Shown in pieces: positions 45,499 to 58,098 of a stretch of DNA of 64,000 nt. Positions within the stretch are counted from its first letter, which is position 1. Each line of letters begins with the position of its first letter. The notes under the pieces were generated by a model, which did not search any database, had not been told where the DNA came from, and was given only the letters and a program-made list of their open reading frames with translations. This DNA comes from Aaosphaeria pasadenensis (lineage: Eukaryota > Ascomycota > Dothideomycetes > Pleosporales), in assembly GCA_022813625.1 (NCBI GenBank), contig JAKLMB010000007.1, positions 310,001-374,000 on the forward strand, written 5' to 3'. The position numbers were made by a program, and so were the translations under genes.

Positions 45499-46720
45499 GA
45501 TGTTTAGTGATTATGGATAATTATTCTGCTTGTTGTTCCACCCAAAATCAACGGTGGGAGAGCTTCTGTTATATGTCCCAAGTTGTTCCAGAGCCATGGT
45601 CGCACTTAGAGTCATACTGCACAAAAGTCCGGTAGGCCCCCATACTGCAAATCCTTCTATTCCCATCTCGACCCTCTACAGCCCATTCCGGCTGGATTCA
45701 TTAATTCGTGTACCACAGATTGCATAGAGTTTCAGCTGTCTCGCTGCTTACAGGAAGCCGCTTAGCCTCAGCGCTCCCAGGCACCCATATCGATGATTGG
45801 CTGAATTGCATGCAAGGGCTTTCAAGTGCCGCCTTTCCGTTGAAAGGGCGCTTTTCCAATGCACGTCGGATGTGGCTGAGCAATTTCTGCCTTTCGACAT
45901 ACAGATGCACATTAAATTTCCGTTTCATTGTTTTCAACGTTTTGTCGAATGTCCGTTTCTTGGGAGATTGTGTTGGCAATGCATCTCAGCTGTGGCTGTG
46001 CGAAACGAAGGCACAGCACTAGGCATCAGGGGCGACTCTCGCCAGTAACGGTAGGACCAACATTGGATCTTACGTCATGGCATTGTAAGTGCATCTCAAC
46101 TTGCTTGGAATCAATCATATTCCAGTAATTGCTAATGGTTGACTGTAGGGAGGTGCAATCGTTGGCCTGTTAAATTGATCATAGGAAGGGGTTTGATCAA
46201 CCCGAGGCCCTGCTTGATCGTCCCATGAAGAAAGATACTAATTAGTGATGAGATTTTATACACAGTGGATCCCTAGAAAAATGATACGGAACCGATTTTC
46301 CAAAACTTGAGGAAATTCCGATTCTCATCCCTGATGAAGGCAAATGTCAGACCGCTGTCACAAGTCAGCTTGACCCTCGAGTTTCGGTCACAGCACCGAG
46401 AAGACTGCTCCTGCGGATCCCGCGCTACCAACCGAGAATGCGTCTCTGGACTTCACAAATTCTAAATAATAAATTGGTTCCATATGGCCGATGGTTGGAA
46501 TTGGGCGGATTCTTCTTCTTCATTATGGTTCTTGATCGTCGGGTAGATCAAAGGCTGGCTGTGAATGCTGGCTGAGTTGGTTGCCTATTTCTGGAACATC
46601 AACAAACCCCGCCAATCTCCAAAACAGGCAAATCGCCACCTGTGTTGACCACGGTAGAACAATATAACATCTTAAGAATGCATCGAATGAAATTTTCAAC
46701 TAAAGTTCCCATTGACAAAC
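45499..46720. other. Intergenic between AAA ATPase and HET genes
   Basis: The 1.2-kb stretch separates two divergent genes and should hold both promoters. No coding sequence is recognised. Confidence 0.5.
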
Positions 46721-48586
46721 ATGAGTACTCTACCTTCTGATTCAAGTGTCTACACCGGACTCCCTTTACAGACCGAACGCCATATACGTCTAATTCGGTT
46801 GCTGCCTGGTATTGAAGATGACAACATTCATCTAGAGCTATCTACCAGTGATCTCGACTCAAAACCGACATATGAAACACTTTCATACACATGGGGCGAT
46901 GTATCAGATCCAAAATCCGTCCACATAATAAGTCTTGCTTCTGATGCTCCCATGAGCTTCGCCATTACTTCGAACTGCTACCGTGCATTAGTCCGTCTGC
47001 GTCTAAAACAACAGGCGCGTACTATCTGGGTCGATGCTATCTCCATAAATCAGAATGATGTAGAAGAAAGAAATTCCCAGGTCGCTCTCATGTCTCGTAT
47101 ATACTCCGAGGCAGCGAATGTAGTTGTCTATCTGGGCGAACGTACAAGTAACAGCGACTTGGCACTCGACTTCATCACTGAATGCGACGATCCATCACCA
47201 GATGCACCATCGCTTAGTTACCCGAAGGAAGAGGAGTTAGTGAACTCACTTGTCGACTTCTTCCATTGTCCTTGGTTTTCCAGAGTATGGGTTATCCAGG
47301 AGATTGCATTGCCGAATTCTGCAATCGTTCACTGTGGAAAACGTACCATTGACTGGGCCGCGATACAAAACTTCCAAAGATGGAACGTGAACGCAAAATG
47401 GCTAGCGGAACTTCCATTCGTACTCTCCATGCCAAAGAGATCGTTCGAACTGGATGAACCAGAGCATGCGATGCTCAATGCTCTTCTCAAATCCAGGCAC
47501 TGCGCAGCCACAGATCCACGGGACAAAGTCTACGCCTTATTACCACTTCTGCGCAAGTTTAATAAGAGAATTGAGTTGCAGCCAAGGTATCAAGACACCC
47601 CATCAGAGGTTTTCACAGACTGTGCGAAGACACTGCTAGCCACCTGCGGATGGGACATTCTTCACGCAGTTCAAGGTGGTTCACAATTGCCCGACCTACC
47701 ATCGTGGGTGCCCGACTGGAGTGTCCCCCCTAGGAGAGAGTTTATTGGTAATTGCGGAAAAGAAGGGATGGAACGGGGCTATTACACCCATTTTTGGGAT
47801 CGTAAAAGAGACTTCAATGTCCCATACATGCCCGAGCTGGTCAGCAAGACTTTGCAATCTGAGCCAGAGAGAACGTCGCAGATGCTACGCGTACACGGAT
47901 TTTCTTGTGGCAAGATAGCAAAGATTGGTTCGACGTATATCGCATCGAAAACGCCTTTTCCCTACCGCGAATGGAAGAACATGTTGGATGACGAGACAGT
48001 CAAAGCCATTGATCGAGCAGAGCCCGCCCCGGCCTATCGAGGTGATCAGGACCATTTAGACTACACATTCCATTGGGTCTTAGGAGCCATTGAAAGAGGG
48101 GTATACCCAAGAGCACTAAGGATATTCCTGTTCCCCCGAAAGCCCCGCAAGTCGACAGGATTGGAAGCCATGTCCAAATGGGAAGAAGAATTACGGGAGT
48201 TGGCTTCGAACAAAGGGGTGAAAGACGACGACGGAGTTCCGGAACTGCCTTTTCACGATATTCCATTCCATCTGGCCGCGGATGATTTCCCTCCCAGCTA
48301 TTTTCGGTACATACAGGCAGTCTTGCGTCACTGTCACTCTCGCCGTTTCTTCATCACTGAGAGCGGATATATTGGAATTGCACCCCAGGAAGCGGAAATC
48401 GGGGATAATGTTTACATCTGTGCTGGGGCCGTAACTCCATTTGTACTGCGCGATCATGGAACAGTGGCCGATGATCATGGCGGAAAGTGGTGCTTCAATC
48501 TGGTTGGGGAATGCTACATGGAGAGAAGTCCATGGGAAAGTATCCGATACGGTTTAGGTAATCCCGAGGCTATTTACATTGCATGA
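46721..48586 (+). CDS. HET-domain (heterokaryon incompatibility) protein
   Basis: This single-exon gene encodes 621 residues. The HET domain spans about residues 45-215, with its three conserved blocks: YETLSYTWGD, TIWVDAISINQNDVEERNSQ with IYSEAANVVVYLGE, and FSRVWVIQEIALPNSAIVHCG. HET domains trigger programmed cell death on non-self recognition in filamentous ascomycetes; most family members have no proven partner. The C-terminal part (CHSRRFFITESGYIGIAP, GAVTPFVLR) has the usual mid-length HET layout and lacks NACHT, WD or ankyrin repeats. The ATG at 46721 was chosen because the open frame upstream contains no earlier ATG. Its accessory neighbourhood fits the variable placement of HET genes. 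Confidence 0.95.
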   Translation: MSTLPSDSSVYTGLPLQTERHIRLIRLLPGIEDDNIHLELSTSDLDSKPTYETLSYTWGDVSDPKSVHIISLASDAPMSFAITSNCYRALVRLRLKQQARTIWVDAISINQNDVEERNSQVALMSRIYSEAANVVVYLGERTSNSDLALDFITECDDPSPDAPSLSYPKEEELVNSLVDFFHCPWFSRVWVIQEIALPNSAIVHCGKRTIDWAAIQNFQRWNVNAKWLAELPFVLSMPKRSFELDEPEHAMLNALLKSRHCAATDPRDKVYALLPLLRKFNKRIELQPRYQDTPSEVFTDCAKTLLATCGWDILHAVQGGSQLPDLPSWVPDWSVPPRREFIGNCGKEGMERGYYTHFWDRKRDFNVPYMPELVSKTLQSEPERTSQMLRVHGFSCGKIAKIGSTYIASKTPFPYREWKNMLDDETVKAIDRAEPAPAYRGDQDHLDYTFHWVLGAIERGVYPRALRIFLFPRKPRKSTGLEAMSKWEEELRELASNKGVKDDDGVPELPFHDIPFHLAADDFPPSYFRYIQAVLRHCHSRRFFITESGYIGIAPQEAEIGDNVYICAGAVTPFVLRDHGTVADDHGGKWCFNLVGECYMERSPWESIRYGLGNPEAIYIA

Positions 48587-51500
48587 ATGGTTCAGACCCG
48601 GTATTGATATTCTCCAACTGTACGCTGTCTCATACAACTCACAACACGCGGGCCAAAGACATCCAAGAGGTGTATTGGTGTTTTTGCGTTTATTCCCCTG
48701 GCCTTACCATGAAAGCTCAACAATTAGAATATACTCTTGAAGAGTGAGCTCATCTGCGACGACTTTCCTACGAGATCTTCTACACTGCTACAAAGACTGA
48801 ATGCCCGAAGAATGGAGCTCCCCACTCACCCCAATGAACAGCATCAACTTTGCTTTATCTCAATCCCCAAGCATCGTCCCTAATCCGACCGATCGATCCT
48901 ATAAAGCAGCGACCAATTTTCGCGTCGATAATCTACAAAGAGTAGCGTACTCTGACCGATCTCTCCTACGAAGACTTTTAGTCCCGCGGCGATGTCGCTG
49001 ATCTTCAAGTCCGTCGATTTAAGGTATTTGCTAGATGACGTACGGAGGCTTGCGTGGGCGTCACTCGAAAAGGACCGCAGTCAGACCGGAGCGCCTTTGC
49101 GCCTTCGTGGGAGGGCTAGTTGGAAAAAGTGCATTAGCTAGAGGTTTGGTGATGTGGAATGTTAGCCATAATGTGTACCTCGTATTTCCGAGTCTGCTAC
49201 ATGGTCTACGCCAATAACTCGGAGCTTGAAGCGTAATCAAATTGCATTCCAGGGTTCTACATGGCGGGATAATTGCTTTGTCTACGACCATGTTGTTGTG
49301 TGATTGTTGGCCAGGGGAAATGAGCATGATTTATCCAGGTCACATGCAAAATTGCAGTTGTCAACATGATGGTCATGAATACCCCCCAGTTACTTTCTCT
49401 TGCCAGTCAATATCAGAGCCTCGCAATTCATACAAAGAATCTCTTCTCTCTTATTGGATCCTAGTGCAAGCCATCAAGGTCATAGGTAGCCACCCTTCCT
49501 TCAGAGGCAGGTCCACAATGTGTCAAAAGTAGTATGCATAGGCTAATGGATTAACATCTCTTCACAGTGGTGAGCATGTTGTCAGTCACGAAAGACCCCA
49601 CATGTCCTGCCTCCAAGTCCTTCTGAGCTTCGTTAGCGAGAAATCGGCCCGCTTTGTGACTGTCGCCTGCCCAATACTTCAAATGTTCCGAAGGCTGAAG
49701 GCGGCCTGCACATGGCGTACATACAACAGCGCCAGCTACGAAGCGCGTTGCATCGTGGCAACGTCGCGCGGATCTGTATTCGCCATGGTCCATATGTAGT
49801 CAGCTGTTGGTGAGCATCATGCCGAATACCTTTGATTCGTTTCTCACGATGAAGCGAGGGCGCCACTGAAGTGTCTAGGTTGAAAAGCCTGTCGTGCTTG
49901 TGGTAAAGATGGCCGTGAGTTGGCATGAAGAGGGCGTGCCGCGCTTAGCCATTCGAACTGTTGGTCACATCGTGGGATGTAACTGGTGTTTGTCTTACTT
50001 TAACATTTCGTACTGGAGGTATTGTCTTATCAGATGGTGGGAAAGAAAGGCTCCCCACCACCAAAGGTGCGCCGGAAAAGCCACCCTAGGACTGGATCCC
50101 GCCCGTGGTCAAGCCTTCGTATCCCCCGTTCCTCGTTCCCCCCGGAAGTTGCCATATGGTTAAGAGCTCCGTCCTTGCTCCAGCCGCCTGACCCGACAAC
50201 GAATCCTTGACCTGAGCTGTCGAGGGAAGAAAATTCTGCGATCTCGGAGGGTGTGGTGTGACCAGGGACGAGGTTGGTTGGCCTAAATGACAAGGACCAA
50301 CTCTCCTCTCTCAATAAGGAAGTCATCCGCAAAGGACCAGCAATGGCGTTCTATTAGCTTCGTACGATCAGATAAGATTTTTCTTGTTTCTCCTGAGATG
50401 ATTGACTGCTGAGGCCGCTAGCGTCTGCGCGTCGTGCCGCGTGCTAATAATCAAGGCGTCAAGCTACGGCCCATTAGCACCGTGGCTTTTCTCTTGGAGG
50501 TTTGGTCGACCTCCCCTCCCCTTCGTTATTTTCTGACTGATCGCAGCAGAAGCCGTTGGATACGATCTCTGCGACGAGTCTCGCCGTAGATCGCGTTGTG
50601 TCTGCGATAGTAGAAGGACGAGTATCTTGCCCTACGCAAAACCAAATAGATAAAGACAAGAAAATTGCTGTTGTCACATACTATAAGATCAAAGATTATT
50701 GCACGAAATCCTCATGATTCGGGTTCGGAAAGGCTGAATTATTGTGGGAAAATAGCGCCGAGCGTGGGAAATTCATTGTGCCCATATGGCCAACAGAGCT
50801 TTCCATGGGTCCGTGAACGGAGCTTGATAGTTTTGTCTGCTTTGATATTCGGTACCAAAGGAATGTTTGAAAATGCAGTCGCCTTGTGCGTGCACATGCG
50901 CGGATCTAATCAGATCCTCAGAGCCATGTGGTGCTGTTACTAAAAATGGCCATTCGCGATGATGGAACCCTGGTTGAGGTTGGAGTTTTATCAGATGGAG
51001 GTGCAGGAATCAGGGTTATCAGATGGAGCTTGTTGCACTACAACTCTCGTCGAGAAATAGAGTCCAGAATCAATAACATGCCAACGCCTGGCATGTACCC
51101 ATATTCGGTGTGTGTAAAAACAATGATAGGTCGTCCCAAGCGAAGACACACCTTTACAACTGGAGAAGCTTCACACACACTCATAAAATGCGCCGTACAA
51201 TAAAAAAAACTTTCTTGGCCACAGACCCGGGGAAAATATCAATGGTGGATGACCGCGCATGTGACCTATACAGGATCACTTGCATATTCGAGCGTCTAGA
51301 CCGCGTGTAGATATTCGGCAAGGAACCGAAATGGGTGAATAGACTCCGCACACACAGTACCGTGCACCCGGGTGACTCTCTGGGAGTTGGACTTCAGGGA
51401 CCCTTGGCTCCGGTGATCAGAGTTTTCACTGCGCATACGACTGGCCAAGGACTCGGCAGCATGATTGTATAGGGCTTCGGCATCGGGTCATGTTCATGTG

Positions 51501-51778
51501 AGTGTTATTGCATAGATCACATATGCGGGTGGGTCATTGGTCAAGAGGAGTTGGGTTGTTTGAACGAACGAACATTTTCGATTCATTATGCTTCAGTACA
51601 ACGTGCTATCATCGTACTCATCATGGATCTACATCCCCATGCCATTACAGTAAAAGTTGATATGAGGTATTCAAAATACAGCCAAAACGAATGTAATCAA
51701 GCCGGCCACAGCCCCAGACTGCGACGGCATACCGCCTATTATGTTCCTTCATGATGAATGTCGGAAAAGTGAGGTCTC
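48587..51778. other. 3.2-kb gene-poor interval
   Basis: I recognise no gene on either strand. The open frames are under 100 codons, overlap in conflicting frames and show no domain features. One short direct repeat, TTATCAGATGGAG, occurs twice about 30 bases apart near 50990-51025. The stretch might hold decayed mobile DNA, but I see no terminal repeats or transposase remnants. Confidence 0.4.
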
Positions 51779-53654
51779 TTACAAGAGACCAAGAGTCCTC
51801 TGCTTCATCTTCCTGATGTCAATGTCCTGCCAGAAGAAGATGCTGAACCAGGCGCAGGCGTAAGCGGCCATAGCGCCGGAAAGCATGAGCTTTTGAGTTT
51901 GAGAGTAGCTCAAGTTGATAGCCTCGCGCTCGGGGCTTCCCCAGGGGTAGCCAGATTGCACATCAATATCTCCGTAGATGTTTGCGAAGTTATCTAGAGC
52001 ACTGGCGGGCAGGTTGGCCAGAAGCTTCTTGGGGAAGATACCAGTCCACATGGCACCGGCAATGGTGGAGCCAATGGCACCTCCGATGGCGATAACCATG
52101 GATTCGCCGGCAAGGAGAGCTGGGAAGTCTCCCTGCTTGGAGACGGCCATGAGAGTGGCCTGTTGGTTGGTAACGTTGACGGCGGCACCGAAGGAGAAGA
52201 GAATGTAGCACATGACGACGTAGCCGACACCCTGGTTGGGCTCACGGAAGTGAATCATAAGACCGCAACCAAGCAGGGTGAGTGGTGCAGCCCAGACGGC
52301 GGAGATGACCTTGAGGCGACCATAGACGTAACGAACAAAGACACCGTAGACGAGGCAGGTGAAGCAGCTGCCCATGCTCCAAATGCTGTTGATGTAAGTT
52401 GCGTGCACGATTGACTGGTTGAACAGGACAATCAGAAGGGAGTAGAAATAACTGTCCCACACGTAGAATGCCAAGTAAGTGAAGAAAGCCATGCTGTAGG
52501 TGAAGATGACGGTTCGGTTCTTGAGGAGAGGCCAGGGAATGAAGTTGACCGGAGCAAACCACTTCTCCCAAACTACGAAGGTAGCAATGAGGAGGACTCC
52601 GAAAACGATGAAGCAGATGATCATTGGAGACTCCCACTGTTTAGCCTGAAGGGAGTAGATGTTGAATGCCAATAGGAAGATCGCGAGACCGGTGGCAAGA
52701 ATAAGCAGACCGACAACGTCGAATTCCTTGAGATAGTAGACGATAGTCTGGGGCACGTTTCCACGGCTAGGAACGGGTTGAATGAGACCTTGCTTGCGAG
52801 CCTTAATCTCGTTGTAGTACAACATAGTGATGAAGGGGATGCAGGTAAGAGGGATAAAGATGGCGAAGATTCCAAAGCCCCAGCGGGTACCGATTCCGTC
52901 GAGGATGTCGGTAACAGCATATCCTTGAGTGTAGGTTGTGATCAAGTAGGGGGAGGACAAGTAACCAATGATCAAGGCTCGATTCTTGAGCTTCGAGGTA
53001 TCGGCAGTGAAGACGACAACGGTGAAGTCAACACAATTATAACCGACGTACCAGAAGACCTTGGCAGCGCAGTAGGTCTTGACGTTGTTGGTTCCGGCCA
53101 TCATGATTACACCAAGGGTAGCGAGCGTGACGGCGAGGACCATAGCAAAAGGTCGACCCCAGATAGTCATGATCTTGGCGAACGGTAACTTGAAGATACC
53201 AGCGATCAAACCGGCGATAACATCGGTCAAAGCAGTCAGAGAGTGTTGTCCGAAGGAACTGGTGATGTAAGGCGTCAAGGTGCCAAAGATACCACCGCCG
53301 AAAGCGAACACGAAATTGATGAGCCAAACACTGATCTGATTAGTCCAAAAGCCTCGTACTGCGAGAGAACAGTGTCGGCACTACTTACAAGATGTAGCAA
53401 AGGATCAATTGCTTCTTCGTCCAAACGTGGACCATGGCTTGCATAGCTTGCGTACCGCGCTCCTCCGTAGTATCGATCTTGTTCAACTCCTCCTCCGAAG
53501 AGTTAGGTCCACGAGCTTCATCGGCTGCCCGCTTCTCATAGTCCCTGGAGTTGGTTTCCTCATCGTTGGGACCAATCCTCTCATTGTCGGTTGTGGTAGG
53601 ACCCTTCTCGCTGCGGGACAAGCCCGAGGTCAGGTTCGTGATAGAGAAACCCAT
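51779..53654 (-). CDS. Siderophore-iron transporter (Sit1/Mir MFS family)
   Basis: Exons 53389-53654 and 51779-53330 encode 605 residues. The hydrophilic N-terminal tail of about 70 residues is followed by about fourteen membrane spans, the length of siderophore-iron transporters. Diagnostic sequences include FGTLTPYITSSFGQHSLTAL, GIFKLPFAKIMTIWGRPFA, FWYVGYNCVDFTVVVFTADT and CYILFSFGAAVNVTNQQATL. The family imports ferric siderophores (hydroxamates such as ferrichromes, coprogens or triacetylfusarinine C); which one cannot be told here. The 58-base intron is phase 2 and joins CYIF to VWLINFVFAFGG. No siderophore-synthesis gene is adjacent. GATA-type elements lie upstream and suggest repression by an SreA-type factor when iron is plentiful. 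Confidence 0.94.
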
Positions 53655-53725
53655 TGTTTAAGTCGTTAGCACCAGACAAAGCTGTACAACTGAACGACAA
53701 GGGCAAAGATCAGTGAGGAGTAGAT

Positions 53726-53731
53726 TGATAA
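53726..53731 (+). promoter_or_regulatory. GATA-factor core site near the siderophore transporter
   Basis: TGATAA matches the HGATAR core and lies 72 bases upstream of the transporter ATG. A six-base match is expected often by chance, so it only supports the stronger site further upstream. Confidence 0.25.
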
Positions 53732-54654
53732 GATTAAAAAATGCAGGCGTTGGCAAGGGTTCATATAGCTGCTCGATGGAGAAGGAAAAAAACTACTACG
53801 GCACCACCCACCACCACACTTGGTGCTACTTCGTACTCAATGGTTCGGAGGCGAAAGCGGGACCGGTCCATTTGCTATGGGACCAGGTAGGTGAGGACTA
53901 GGAGGTGTGGAATGCAAGGGTAGAGATGCAGGTCTTTCGGTGCCTCATCGCTTTGGCCTGACACGCCACGGGGCGTTTGCAACATCGGGAAACATCGTAG
54001 AACCTGCCTTGCCTACCACCCATGCTGGCTGCGAACAAAATTCTAGGGTAAGTGATAGTGCAATAATGAGCAGTAATTCACTACAGTGGGTGAGTGGATA
54101 CTATGCTGTAAAAAGAGGGATAGCCGGCGAAAATGCTGCAACAGTGGGGCACGGGCCGGAGGTGGACAGGCCATGAGAAGCCATACATCAGACGGGCATG
54201 CTATGATCATTAATGATGGCAAATACTAACTCCGCGCTGAATGAGTTAGGGTATTGGTTGGCAGAGTACGAAGTAGTCGTGGCACTTTTCGTGGCTTCAC
54301 ATCGCAGCGCATCACATCACATCACCGACTCAGTCGCGGCGGGAGACCCTGACCTGAGCCGTTAAGTAACGCAAATGTAAAAGACCATACATGCGAGTAC
54401 AAACAAGCACTTGAGAAGCCGGAAAACCGCCCGCCCTCGATCCGTGTGCGTTGGAAATTGACTCCCTTCGTTTAGCTTCATTGCTTGGTCTGAGTTCGTC
54501 TGGCGCCGCCCCGTAGACTATGAGCAGACTGGAGCTACGACTATGTTAGGTATCGATCCACTCGCCCCCAGCCGCGCCGCATCCATGATACCCACACTTC
54601 CCACCCATCCCTCGTCATGGCGTCAAATCAGCTCCCACCGATTGATCTAATCCA

Positions 54655-54663
54655 TTATCTGAT
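54655..54663 (-). promoter_or_regulatory. SreA-type iron-regulatory site (ATCAGATAA)
   Basis: The minus strand reads ATCAGATAA, an exact match to the 9-base ATCWGATAA element described for fungal iron-repressor GATA factors. It is in the same orientation as the siderophore transporter and about 1,000 bases upstream of its ATG. A one-mismatch copy, AACAGATAA on the minus strand, follows at 54994-55002. Confidence 0.4.
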
Positions 54664-57525
54664 CAAATTTTTTGATCTAATCTTTACCTCAACAGTCACT
54701 CCCCTTCAAACCTTGAATTTCCACGCTCCATCTTCCCGCGTCCAAGTGACGTTCTCGACCGCCGATGACAAGGCATCCCAGCATGCAGCTTGCCAACCGA
54801 CACCGGTCTGACCTGCCGTGGCCTTATCTAGCCGTCAATGTTCATGACTTCACTGGCAGTGTCCGCCTGAATTGGGCGAACTGTTCATCAAATCCGTGGG
54901 CACAGAAGCTGTGTTGCAGAAGCTTGTGTTAAAATCTCTGCCAGCTGTGTGCAATGCAATAGAAATTCGCTCACCCTAGTTCCTCCAAGTAGATTATCTG
55001 TTAGTGATCAGCGGGCGGGGTCATTCGGGAGTTGCCCACCCTGGGTATAGACAAGGATTGTGCGAGTACCTCTACACAGGCACTCAGAAGGCCTTTCGGC
55101 GTTTGCCATTCGTCATCCACATACACACCGTTGGTGCTCTCATCTTCAAACAAATGACTAACCAGCAATTACAATCAAGCCGGTAGACACCATTGTCCAC
55201 GCGTGTACCTGATCATTACATTGATCGGGCATGATACACAGGAGATGGGGCCATGTAGTCATCTAGAGCGCTTCGTAGAATCCATAGAGCCATTCCACAT
55301 ATGCTAGAAACCGGGCGCACGCATTGGCCACACTGATTCTAGTAATCATATAAGTAAAGGGGCCATCGGGATCCCACGCTTCGAACCAGAAGCTAAGTGA
55401 GGTGGTCCCTGAAACCTCCACAGAAGAAGACCACTCGCATTAGTGGGAGTCTCGCCACCCATCTATCTCCGGTCATAGCTTGACATTGTGCCGATCAATC
55501 AAAAGCCGAGGTGTCGATTTACTGCAAATGTACTCCGTACGACATCGAACTGCCTGGCCTTGCGAGCATGGCTCCAGTTGGGTCAACTACCTTCCCACAA
55601 CTAACCTGGGAACTGGAAATGCAGGGTAGCCGTTCCATCTAAGCGGTTCTGCCTTATGCATTCCGCAGGCTGCAGCATTTTGATCCATAATCTCTCCTCC
55701 AACTGATACCGGAGGATCGTAGTCGGTGGCAATGTGACCTTGCACCGATCATCCAGTAGATTTCCAACAATGAGCCCGGTATCAATACTTCAGAGAATTT
55801 GTGAGTGCCGGCATTCGGATGCTCTAACGCGCGTCAGTTCAAGGGTGGAGCTAAATTGGATACTGATATGTACCAGCAGCATGGTACTTAGTCTGTTGTT
55901 GAGAAACCCTATGGAGAGAACAGGCCTTCTATCTATGCCTCTTTGTATCGATGACGTTAGGAGCAGTATAATTTGAACGATTTCAGAAGGGTGGTCTGTT
56001 GATGATTCACGAGCCAGACGACTTGAAGCTGAACTCATCAGACTTGGACATGAACCATTGAGTCAAGTGTTCTTTCGCCGCGTCAGTCCTGGAAATACCG
56101 TCGTCGATGCCAGAATTAAGTCCAAATTTGGTAATTTTAGATTCCTTGTCTCACACAAGGAATAATTGGCACATGAGGTGCAACCAATTGGTGTTTACAA
56201 TGAACACTTCAAACTTTTAGTTTGCGCAAGCAACCTGTTGGCAACCACCCACGGCTTGGTACGAATACCCTCCATCATTGAACCGAGTATGTACAGTATT
56301 TCTGTTTGCTGCAGGTCCATCAGATTCCAGATCTACCCATGTCGCCCCCCATGAGCGATCCACTTGACATTTCCGAATGCATATTCACCCCTGCAAGTCA
56401 CATTGGAACTGCACCAGAACCTCGTATGACCCCATCTTCTGATTTTCTTTTTCTACTCAATGCCCAAGAACCATCCTATAATATTGGAACCTGGGCGCCA
56501 TGCCTTCCAGATCCTATACTGAAGAATAAATGCATGGCGCTTGCCGTCCTAAGCGCCTGCCCAGCAAGGCGTGTCACTGAATGAAGCACAGCTTGTTAGT
56601 ACTTACAACTTGCCATACTCATAGTATGGATCCTTATCCATATATATGCATATTTTGCATTGAACAAAAGGTAGTTGGATCAAGATTCTCCACGCATCAT
56701 TGGCAGCAACTATGGAAATTTGAGACTAAGAATAGCAGAATTTGAATTATATCATTGATACCAAACCTCACCGCACCTGTTGTTCTGGCATTGTGACGTT
56801 GAAAAACACAAAACGGCAATTGATTAACCCCAGACACCCTGGCTTGAGCAGTCTTCGAGTTGGATCCGCCCGACAGACTTTATCCCTCGCAGTACGCAGC
56901 AAACGCTGATGCTGACGACGACGCACCATGCATTGCTGTCATGCCTCACAACTGACAGTGACTCGTTTAGCAGTATCATGGACACTAGTGTCGGAGATTA
57001 GCATGAATATTGGATTAGATCATGTGGCGATATCGGATTGCAATGGCGGCAATTGTTTCTTACATATAGACGAAAGCTGATTTGTTTAAATGTATCGTTT
57101 GGATGTCAGGACCGGATGTCAGCTCGCTGAGCACGCACTCTCTTCAACGAGATGGTACCTCGCCTCTCTAATTCTTTAGATATATTCGATGGTACAGCTA
57201 ACTCGCAGTCGATATTGATGATAGAAACATTTTGTCGATCGCCTTGCGCGACCCTTTCACTCAACCTTCGCATATAGGGTGCGAGTGTCTCGATTTCTTT
57301 TTCCAATGGTGTGTCAATAGTGAGAATCAAGCAACTGCGAGGCCCAAACTTGCATGTCTACAATACTCTTCTATTATCTTGGAAGTCCTCTTCCTCTATT
57401 TGGCCAGTATCTATTGACAAAACATCAAAACATATCTCCGTTTTCATTATCTTCATAATCCCAACCTGCTCGGTTTTCCGCTTTCCGACCGATCTTTTGC
57501 GCGTCGCACACTGCAATGCCTGCCA

Positions 57526-58098
57526 TCAGTTCAGTGAACTTGGAAATTGTGGGCCTTTCTTCTGCATGATTGCAACGCCCTGTCCGCTCTTGCCATCCTC
57601 CCCTCTCTTACATTCCATCACACTCATCCCCATAAGCTTCTCATAGAAAGGCACTGAACGCTTCCAATCCCCCGTGAACAGTAAGCTGCGCCGGAGATAG
57701 GGCATAGAGTCAATAACATCCTGCACGCATCCAATCATCCACGCCCCAAGACCTTTCCCCTGACATGACGCGTCGACGTACACGTCAGTGAGGTAAATGA
57801 ACGTCGTATAATCCGTAATGCAGCGCGCAAAGCCGACCAACTCCAGATCGGGCGAACCCGTTGAAATGTTTTGCTCTGTCTCACCCTTTGATTCGTCAAG
57901 TCTGTATAGGCCGAAGCTGAGCGAATTCTCAATTGTCTCGCGCAATATGTCTTCTGGCAATGCGTCTGTCCAGTATACTTGTTCAGATGCAAAGGCTTCG
58001 TTCAGCTTCTTGATCGGAATGAGGGCGGGATCTGTCGAGATGAAGTATGAATCCTTCCTCCAGGACTGGTGAAAGAGTCTGTTCTTTTCGGAGCCCAT
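57526..58098 (-). CDS. GNAT-family N-acetyltransferase
   Basis: This single-exon protein has 190 residues. The acetyl-CoA binding signature is DVYVDASCQGKGLGAWMIG, with Q-G-K-G-L-G at residues 113-118. FTGDWKRSVPFYEKLMGM supplies the C-terminal strand and helix of the fold. Such stand-alone fungal acetyltransferases act on small amines or on protein N termini; the substrate here is unknown. The ATG begins MGSEKNRLFHQSW. It lies on the edge of the gene-poor interval and diverges from the next regulator gene, 1.5 kb away. Confidence 0.9.
   Translation of the reverse strand: MGSEKNRLFHQSWRKDSYFISTDPALIPIKKLNEAFASEQVYWTDALPEDILRETIENSLSFGLYRLDESKGETEQNISTGSPDLELVGFARCITDYTTFIYLTDVYVDASCQGKGLGAWMIGCVQDVIDSMPYLRRSLLFTGDWKRSVPFYEKLMGMSVMECKRGEDGKSGQGVAIMQKKGPQFPSSLN

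Larger units (their letters stand above)
53655..57525. other. 3.9-kb gene-poor interval upstream of the siderophore transporter
   Basis: This is the longest stretch without a recognised gene. The left part should hold the transporter promoter. Short frames at 53713-54176, 54617-54811, 55734-56584 and 57106-57330 show no family features and are not called. A patch at about 55370-55460 recalls a 5S rRNA internal region but does not align well. Confidence 0.4.

Noticed and set aside
50960..51030. Short direct repeat TTATCAGATGGAG occurring twice
   Set aside because: Only two copies of 13 bases, without flanking structure; likely chance.
55370..55460. Patch with GGGATCCCAC, GAAGCTAAG and ATTAGTGGGAG resembling parts of a 5S rRNA gene
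   Set aside because: The ends of a 5S rRNA and most of the helices cannot be found and the spacing is wrong. It could be a decayed relic; a covariance-model search for 5S rRNA would decide.
57106..57355. Minus-strand open frame of about 80 codons with a helical, coding-like composition
   Set aside because: No in-frame ATG at its start, a stop codon just upstream, and no upstream exon with valid splice signals was found.
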